DNA of 64,000 nucleotides from Crossiella equi (GTDB taxonomy: Bacteria > Actinomycetota > Actinomycetes > Mycobacteriales > Pseudonocardiaceae). The stretch covers positions 5,131,786 through 5,195,785 of the forward strand of contig NZ_JAGIOO010000001.1 in the NCBI RefSeq assembly GCF_017876755.1, written 5' to 3'. A program made the translations under genes and the position numbers. This document shows positions 59,373 to 64,000 of the stretch, piece after piece. Under the pieces are notes generated by a model. It was not told the origin of the DNA, ran no database searches, and worked only from the letters and a program-made list of their open reading frames with translations. How positions within the stretch are numbered: the stretch's first letter is position 1; every line of letters begins with the position of its first letter.

Positions 59373-60221
59373 TCACCCAGCTTGACGCACCCCGAGAAGC
59401 TCCCGGGCCTGCTCCGGCGTCAGCGGAGGACGTTGGGCAATCCTGGACACGGCCGCGGCCCGAGCCACGAGCTGGGCGTTGTCGCGGACCCGCTCGCCCC
59501 TGGCGTAGGAGAGCGTGTCCTCCATCCCGACCCGCAGATGACCACCCGTGGACAAGGAGGCGAGCAGCACCGGCAAGGTGCTCCTCCCGACCCCGGTGGC
59601 GGAGAACGTAGCGCCCTCGGGCAGCAGCCGCAGCGCGGCGGTCAACGTAGCGGTGTCGCCGGGCATGCCGCCGGGCACCCCCATCACCAGGTCCACGTGC
59701 ACGTGCCCGCCTGCGGGCAGGCCGTACTGGTCGAGCAGGCGCTGGAGCGAGGTGAGCTGGCCGAGGTCGAAGATCTCGTACTCCGGCACGATGTGGCGTT
59801 CCTGCATCCGCTTGTGCAGCTCGACGATGAACTCCCAGCGGTTCATGAACACGTTGTCGCCGAAGTTGACCGTGCCCATCGTGCAGGAGGCCGAGTCGGG
59901 CAGGGCGTCCAGCACGGCCAGCCGGTGCTCCTCCGGGTCGGTCACCGCGCCGCCGGTGGACAGCTGCACGACCAGGTCGGTCTCGGTGCGCAGCGCGTCC
60001 ACGGTCTCCTTGAGGCGGCCGAGGTCGAGCGTGGGCAGGGCGTCGTCGTCCCGGATGTGCACGTGGATCAGGCCCGCGCCGACCCGCTGGCAGTCCGCGG
60101 CCGTGCGGACCAGCTCGTCCAGGGTGACCGGGAGGTTCGGGACCTCGGCCTTCTCGTGCTCGGCACCAGTCGGGGCGACCGTGATGAGCGTGCCGGTGGT
60201 GGGTGATGACGCCGCTGTCAT
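59373..60221 (-). CDS. Beta-keto acid cleavage enzyme (BKACE, DUF849)
   Basis: 282 residues, TIM barrel. The zinc-binding HVHIRD, TVNFGDNVF, and GMEDTLSYARGE motifs are those of the 3-keto-5-aminohexanoate cleavage family, which condenses a beta-keto acid with acetyl-CoA to give acetoacetate and a new CoA ester. No lysine-fermentation or carnitine genes are nearby, so the substrate is open. It lies upstream of rsiG on the same strand, with a 64-bp gap. Confidence 0.9.
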   Translation of the reverse strand: MTAASSPTTGTLITVAPTGAEHEKAEVPNLPVTLDELVRTAADCQRVGAGLIHVHIRDDDALPTLDLGRLKETVDALRTETDLVVQLSTGGAVTDPEEHRLAVLDALPDSASCTMGTVNFGDNVFMNRWEFIVELHKRMQERHIVPEYEIFDLGQLTSLQRLLDQYGLPAGGHVHVDLVMGVPGGMPGDTATLTAALRLLPEGATFSATGVGRSTLPVLLASLSTGGHLRVGMEDTLSYARGERVRDNAQLVARAAAVSRIAQRPPLTPEQARELLGVRQAG

Positions 60222-60282
60222 GCCCCGGATCCTGCCACCCGGACCCGGGACACGTCAGCACCCGGAAGATCAGGCCTGCGCT

Positions 60283-61380
60283 TCAGCCCCTCAGACGGCG
60301 CAGCGCGGCGCGGCCCGGCGGCTCACCGGTGGCCGGGGGCACGGAGTCGGGGTCGACGGTGGCCGCGACCACCCGGTCCTCAGCCCCGGCCAGCAGCGTC
60401 GCGTCCACCGGGACGGACTGCTTGAGCAGCGCGAGGGCGATCGGGCCCAGCTCGTGGTGCTGCACCACGCTGCCCAGGCGGCCCACCGCGCGGCCGTCCA
60501 GCTCCACCGGGTCACCCGTCTCGGGGACGGCGTCGGCCGAGCCGTCCAGGTGCAGCAGCACCATCCGGCGGGGCGGTCGGCCCAGGTTGTGCACGCGCGC
60601 GACGGTCTCCTGGCCCCGGTAGCAGCCCTTGTCCAGGTGCACCGCCACCCCGATCCAGTTGACCTCCTGGGGGATGGTGCGGTTGTCGGTGTCCTGGCCC
60701 AGGCGCGGGCGCAGGGCCTCCACCCGCAGCGACTCGTAGGCCAGCGTGCCCGCCGGGCGGGCGCCCGCGTCCGCGATGCGCTGGAACCAGTCGACCAGGT
60801 CGGCGCGCGGCACCAGCAGGTCGAACACCGGCAGCGTGCCCCACGGCATCCGCCGGGCGAAGCCGCCACCGGGCAGCGCGGCCAGGCCGTCCGCGACCTC
60901 GGGCACGGTCACGCCGACCTTGCCCAGCACGGCCGCGGCCTCCGGGCCGAGCACGGTGAGCAGGGCGAGCTCGGCGGTGGCGTCCCTCGGCTCGACCTTG
61001 CTCCAGAACACCATTTTGGTCAGGTAGGACAGCAGCTCGGGCGCGGTCTCGCGCTCGGTGTCCAGGTAGACGACCTCACCCAGGTGGGCGGCCACCGCGT
61101 GGTGCTCCACCCGGCCCTGCGCGTCCAGGATGAGCATCTCGGTGCCGGTGCCCTCGGCCAGCCCCAGGAAGTGCTGGGAGGTGAGGTTGTGCAGCCACTC
61201 CAGGCGGTCCGCGCCGGGCACCGCGATGACCACGCGGTGCGAGCGGTCGACCACGGCGGCGCGGCGGGCGGCGGTGCGGGCCTCGGCCGGTGGGTCACCG
61301 AAGTGCCAGGGCACGCCGAGGTCTGGCGACGCCTCCGGCGCGGGGATCGCGCCCGGCCTGCCCAGCAGCGGTGAACTCAC
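60283..61380 (-). CDS. ygfZ: YgfZ/GcvT-family folate-binding protein
   Basis: 365 residues. The YgfZ signature KGCYRGQETVARVHNLG, with its redox-active Cys, is intact, and the GcvT-like domain has WLHNLTSQHF. YgfZ helps assemble or repair iron-sulfur enzymes with folate. GTG 61380 follows AAGGAG; the open frame extends to 61416 but overlaps the ribosome site. It is 10 bp downstream of the Fur-family gene, suggesting co-regulation by metal status. Confidence 0.92.
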   Translation of the reverse strand: MSSPLLGRPGAIPAPEASPDLGVPWHFGDPPAEARTAARRAAVVDRSHRVVIAVPGADRLEWLHNLTSQHFLGLAEGTGTEMLILDAQGRVEHHAVAAHLGEVVYLDTERETAPELLSYLTKMVFWSKVEPRDATAELALLTVLGPEAAAVLGKVGVTVPEVADGLAALPGGGFARRMPWGTLPVFDLLVPRADLVDWFQRIADAGARPAGTLAYESLRVEALRPRLGQDTDNRTIPQEVNWIGVAVHLDKGCYRGQETVARVHNLGRPPRRMVLLHLDGSADAVPETGDPVELDGRAVGRLGSVVQHHELGPIALALLKQSVPVDATLLAGAEDRVVAATVDPDSVPPATGEPPGRAALRRLRG

Positions 61381-61390
61381 GGGTTCTCCT

Positions 61391-61816
61391 TCACTCACTC
61401 GCACCACACCTGCCACACACCCCGGACAGTGCCAGATGGCTCGGGTCCAGGCGGAAGCCCTTCGCCGCCCGCAACGCCTCGCCCAGCTCCGCCAGCGCCT
61501 CGCACGGCACCTCGTCGACCTCGCCGCAGCGGTGGCAGACCAGGTGCACGTGTTCGTGCTCGTCCAGGGAGTACACCGGCGCGCCGTGGCCGAGGTGGGT
61601 GTGCCGGACCACGCCGAGCCGCTCCAACAGTTCCAACGTCCGGTAGACCGTGGTTATGTTGACCGACGGTGTGATCCGCCGCACATCGGCGTGGATCTGT
61701 TCCGGGGTGGCGTGTTCGAGGCTCGCGATCGCGTCCAGCACCAGCTGCCGCTGCGGGGTCATGCGCAGCCCGCGCTCGTGCAGGGTGCGGCGCAGTGCCT
61801 CCGGCGCGCTGTCCAC
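61391..61816 (-). CDS. Fur-family metal-responsive regulator
   Basis: 141 residues. The winged helix has LRMTPQRQLVLDAI and ITTVYRTLELLERLGVV. The metal site is EHEHVHLVCHRCGEVDEV, with a second CGRC pair near the C-terminus forming the structural zinc site. Fur, Zur and PerR cannot be separated with certainty. TAGGAT ends seven bases before the GTG, suggesting a leaderless transcript. It is divergent from the class-IV aminotransferase over only 38 bp and precedes ygfZ. Confidence 0.93.
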   Translation of the reverse strand: MDSAPEALRRTLHERGLRMTPQRQLVLDAIASLEHATPEQIHADVRRITPSVNITTVYRTLELLERLGVVRHTHLGHGAPVYSLDEHEHVHLVCHRCGEVDEVPCEALAELGEALRAAKGFRLDPSHLALSGVCGRCGASE

Positions 61817-61854
61817 ACCCCGAATCCTAGGCGCTTGTCCCAGGTCTACGCTCC
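61817..61854. promoter_or_regulatory. Back-to-back leaderless promoters of fur-like and pabC-like genes
   Basis: In 38 bp there are two TANNNT boxes: TAGGAT facing left, seven bases before the Fur-family GTG, and TACGCT facing right, four bases before the aminotransferase GTG. No Shine-Dalgarno precedes either start. Confidence 0.5.
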
Positions 61855-62709
61855 GTGAGTATGCGCGTCCTGGCCTTGTTGGATGGAACGATCCTCGACC
61901 CCGACACCCCGATGCTCCGCGCGGATGACCTCGGCATGCTCCGGGGCGACGGCGTGTTCGAGACCGTGCTGGTGGTGAACGGCGTCCCGCGTGAGCTCGG
62001 CCCGCACCTGGACCGCCTGGCCCGGTCCGCGCACATGCTGGAACTGCCCGAGCCCTCCACCGAGCAGTGGGAGCACGCCACCAAGGCCGTCATCGACGCC
62101 TGGGACTGGGCGGCCAAGCCGGAGATGGCGCTCAAGCTCGTCTACAGCCGGGGCCCGGAGTTCGGCGAGGGCACCACCTCCTACGCCATGGGCCTGGAGA
62201 TCGGCCAGAAGGTCGTCCAGCGCCGCACCGACGGCGTCGCCGCCCTCACCCTGGCCCGGGGTTTCGACCCGGCCGAGGCCGAGCGCTCGCCGTGGCTGCT
62301 GCTCGGCTCGAAGTCGCTGTCCTACGCGGTGAACATGGCCGCGATCCGGTACGCCGAGGCCAACGGCGCGGACGAGGTGGTCTTCACCGCCAGTGACGGC
62401 AGCGTGCTGGAGGGCCCGACGGCCAACGTCGTGGTGGCCAACGGCCGCACCCTGCGCACCACCCCGCCGGTGATCGGCATCCTGCCCGGCACCACGCAGG
62501 CCGCCCTGTTCCGCGCGGCGGAGAAGGCGGGCTGGCAGACGGTGATCGAGCCGATCCAGGCCGAGGAGCTGCTCACCGCGGACGGCGTCTGGTTCCTCTC
62601 CAGCGTCCGCCGGGTCACCCAGGTGCGCTCGATCGACGGCAAGGCCATCGCGGCCAGCCCGGAGCTGCACGCGGAGCTGACCGACCTGTACGAGTCGAAC
62701 TACCGCTGA
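61855..62709 (+). CDS. pabC: Class-IV aminotransferase, probable aminodeoxychorismate lyase
   Basis: 284 residues, PLP fold type IV. The PLP Lys is in LGSKSLSYAVNM; FETVLVVNG, RGDGVFET, and EGPTANVVV are family motifs, and the late segment VWFLSSVRRVTQV is PabC-like. It would release p-aminobenzoate for folate from aminodeoxychorismate. A branched-chain or D-amino acid aminotransferase is less likely. The start is GTG 61855 (leaderless) or ATG 61861. It overlaps the convergent pxpB gene by 10 bp. Proximity to the folate-binding YgfZ fits. Confidence 0.83.
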   Translation: MSMRVLALLDGTILDPDTPMLRADDLGMLRGDGVFETVLVVNGVPRELGPHLDRLARSAHMLELPEPSTEQWEHATKAVIDAWDWAAKPEMALKLVYSRGPEFGEGTTSYAMGLEIGQKVVQRRTDGVAALTLARGFDPAEAERSPWLLLGSKSLSYAVNMAAIRYAEANGADEVVFTASDGSVLEGPTANVVVANGRTLRTTPPVIGILPGTTQAALFRAAEKAGWQTVIEPIQAEELLTADGVWFLSSVRRVTQVRSIDGKAIAASPELHAELTDLYESNYR

Positions 62710-63305
62710 CGCTCGAAGCGCACCCGGTCACCGGGGGCGAGCAGTGCGGGCGGGTCGCGGTCGACGTCGAACAGCGTCACCGCGGTCCGCCCGATCAGGC
62801 GCCAGCCGCCGGGCGAGGAGCGCGGGTAGGCCCCGGTGTACTCCCCGGCGATGCCCACCGAGCCCGCGGGCACGGCCTCGCGCGGGGACTCCAGGCGGGG
62901 CTGGCGCAGTGCCTCGGGCAGGCCGGTGAGGTAGCCGAAGCCGGGCGCGAACCCGCAGAAGGCCACGGTGTACTCGGCGCCGGTGTGCAGCTCGACCACC
63001 TCGGCGGTGCTCAGCCCGGCCGTGCGGGCCACCAGGTCCAGGTCCGGGCCGTCGTAGGCCACCGGCAGCACCACGTCCCGGCCCACGCGCGGCGGCGTGG
63101 CCTGGTGCACGGAGGCCAGCACGGCGCGCACCGGGTCCAGCGAGGCCCCCGGCCGCACCTCGACCAGCACCGTGCGCGCGGCGGGCACCAGCTCGACCAG
63201 GTCAGGCAGGTCGGCGGCGCTCAGCGCGGCGTGCACGGCCTGCACGGTGGCCGCCGAGTCGAGCTCGACGAGCACCGCGCGGGCACCCGCACGCAGCAGG
63301 CGCAT
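62700..63305 (-). CDS. pxpB: 5-oxoprolinase subunit PxpB (KipI family)
   Basis: 201 residues. The family motif FCGFAPGFGYLTGLP and SVGIAGEYTGAYP are intact. PxpB normally works with PxpA and PxpC to open 5-oxoproline with ATP. Here no pxpA or pxpC is adjacent: the next gene on the 3' side is the convergent pabC. It follows the FABP gene with no gap, so it is co-transcribed with it. Confidence 0.9.
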   Translation of the reverse strand: MRLLRAGARAVLVELDSAATVQAVHAALSAADLPDLVELVPAARTVLVEVRPGASLDPVRAVLASVHQATPPRVGRDVVLPVAYDGPDLDLVARTAGLSTAEVVELHTGAEYTVAFCGFAPGFGYLTGLPEALRQPRLESPREAVPAGSVGIAGEYTGAYPRSSPGGWRLIGRTAVTLFDVDRDPPALLAPGDRVRFERQR

Positions 63306-63947
63306 TCAGCCGACGATGCGCTGGAGCCGGGCCGACAGGTGCGGCTGCATGTCCTGGCCGACCATGGCGCGCTCGTCCACGTAGGCCAGGTCGCCGCCCT
63401 CGACGATGCCGTACAGCCGCTGGCTCGCGGTGACCTCCTTGGCACCCTCGGTCCGCACGACGGCGTCCGTGGCGATCTCCCAGGAGGTCTGGTTGCGCGG
63501 CTTGCCGTAGTACATCTCGAGGATGCCGCTCTGGTGGGCGAGCAGGACCTCGATGGTGTCGTCGGCCTGGATCCGCCACCAGCCGACCTCGCGGGCGGCC
63601 GGGCGCAGGACGGAGCCGTCGGCGTTCAGCAGCCACGAGCGGGACTCGTAGTGCAGGAACGGGCGGCCGTCGTGCGCGAAGGTGATCTGCTGGCCGAAGC
63701 GCTGCGGTTCGCCGTCCAGGGTGCTGTAGTCCACGACGCCCTCGCCGCGCCACACGCCCACCAGGGGCAGCAGCGCGAGCAGCTGGTCGTTCAGCTCCGG
63801 ACCGAGCCGCAGGTTCGCCGTGTCGGCGGGCACCGGCAGGTCGTCAAACTGCGGCAGGTTGAGACCACGGGTCAGCGCGGCGCGCTGCTCCGCGGCCTGG
63901 ATGGCGGCGTCACCGCTGCCGGGCTGGGGTGAGTTCGGGTCCGTCAT
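63306..63947 (-). CDS. FABP/nitrobindin-like heme-binding beta-barrel protein (DUF1794)
   Basis: 213 residues. The lipocalin-like signature GVWRGEG near residue 65 and the barrel strands through LHYESRSWLL match DUF1794; the His in AMVGQDMQPHLSARL is the candidate axial heme ligand of nitrobindins. Known members bind ferric heme and nitric oxide or peroxynitrite. An N-terminal extension of about 35 residues is variable. The stop is immediately followed by the pxpB ATG. Confidence 0.9.
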   Translation of the reverse strand: MTDPNSPQPGSGDAAIQAAEQRAALTRGLNLPQFDDLPVPADTANLRLGPELNDQLLALLPLVGVWRGEGVVDYSTLDGEPQRFGQQITFAHDGRPFLHYESRSWLLNADGSVLRPAAREVGWWRIQADDTIEVLLAHQSGILEMYYGKPRNQTSWEIATDAVVRTEGAKEVTASQRLYGIVEGGDLAYVDERAMVGQDMQPHLSARLQRIVG

Positions 63948-63950
63948 GGG

Positions 63951-64000
63951 TCAGCGCTGGTCGGAGTACAGCCGGTACACCACGTATCCGGCGAACCACA
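63951..64000 (-). CDS. C-terminal end of a gene running out of the window
   Basis: The last 16 codons of a minus-strand frame end FAGYVVYRLYSDQR and a TGA three bases before the FABP start. The hydrophobic-then-basic composition suggests the end of a membrane protein. Too short to identify. Confidence 0.45.
   Translation of the reverse strand, partial: WFAGYVVYRLYSDQR

Noticed and set aside
1-64000. tRNA, rRNA, CRISPR arrays, toxin-antitoxin pairs or phage genes
   Set aside because: I looked for their usual sequence marks on both strands and found none that I could support.

Overview
The window is chromosomal DNA from a high-GC actinomycete. Heavy G/C use at third codon positions, GTG/TTG starts, probable leaderless genes, a mycothiol-dependent-type isomerase, EspG/DUF3558/PPE-like type VII secretion genes, RsiG, DUF3073 and Amycolatopsis-type exo-glucosaminidases all point to the Pseudonocardiaceae. 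The genus cannot be fixed from sequence reading alone. I saw no rRNA, tRNA, CRISPR array or plasmid/phage functions.

Layout. 0-9.6 kb: the 3' part of a GGDEF-EAL c-di-GMP enzyme; a four-gene type VII secretion accessory cassette (WxG-like protein, DUF3558 lipoprotein, PPE-like protein, EspG chaperone); a LysR regulator; a large LuxR-type (LAL) regulator; a secreted trypsin-like protease. 9.6-20.5 kb: a GH15 trehalase/glucoamylase coupled to glucose dehydrogenase, two tandem GH2 exo-glucosaminidases, a Tat-exported pectate-lyase-fold protein, and a small disordered membrane protein. 20.7-23.8 kb: a sugar-acid operon (IlvD/Edd dehydratase, KDPG-type aldolase, FCD-GntR regulator). 23.9-33.4 kb: sterol-carrier-like protein, DinB protein, a secreted-type alpha/beta hydrolase with its EspC-like partner, an MDMPI-fold protein, a palindromic MITE-like element, an MHS transporter, a VanZ-like protein, then purF-purM. 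33.5-40.7 kb: a CitAB-type two-component system divergent from a TctCBA tricarboxylate transporter, and a SigE-family sigma factor with a membrane partner. 40.8-52.7 kb: a complete-looking myo-inositol catabolic locus (lacI-iolA divergent from iolG, iolE-like, ABC transporter, iolC, (beta/alpha)8 aldolase-like, iolB, iolD). 52.7-64 kb: lipoprotein, HdeD, Uma2, DUF3073, an MFS exporter, asparaginase, RsiG, BKACE, YgfZ, a Fur-family regulator, a PabC-like aminotransferase, 5-oxoprolinase subunit B, and a nitrobindin-like FABP protein.

How it fits together. SCP-like, purF, purM, DUF3073, YgfZ, class-IV aminotransferase and FABP genes form a backbone that I recall as nearly contiguous in mycobacteria (the Rv0807-Rv0813c region). 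Here it is split by accessory blocks, the largest (about 22 kb, 33.4-55.3 kb) carrying inositol and tricarboxylate use. The accessory genes are mostly carbon scavenging: trehalose to glucose to gluconolactone, chitosan oligomers to glucosamine, sugar acids, tricarboxylates and inositol, each with a local regulator. The clearest regulatory picture is the inositol locus, where a consensus promoter is followed by two near-identical LacI-type operators 17 bp apart.
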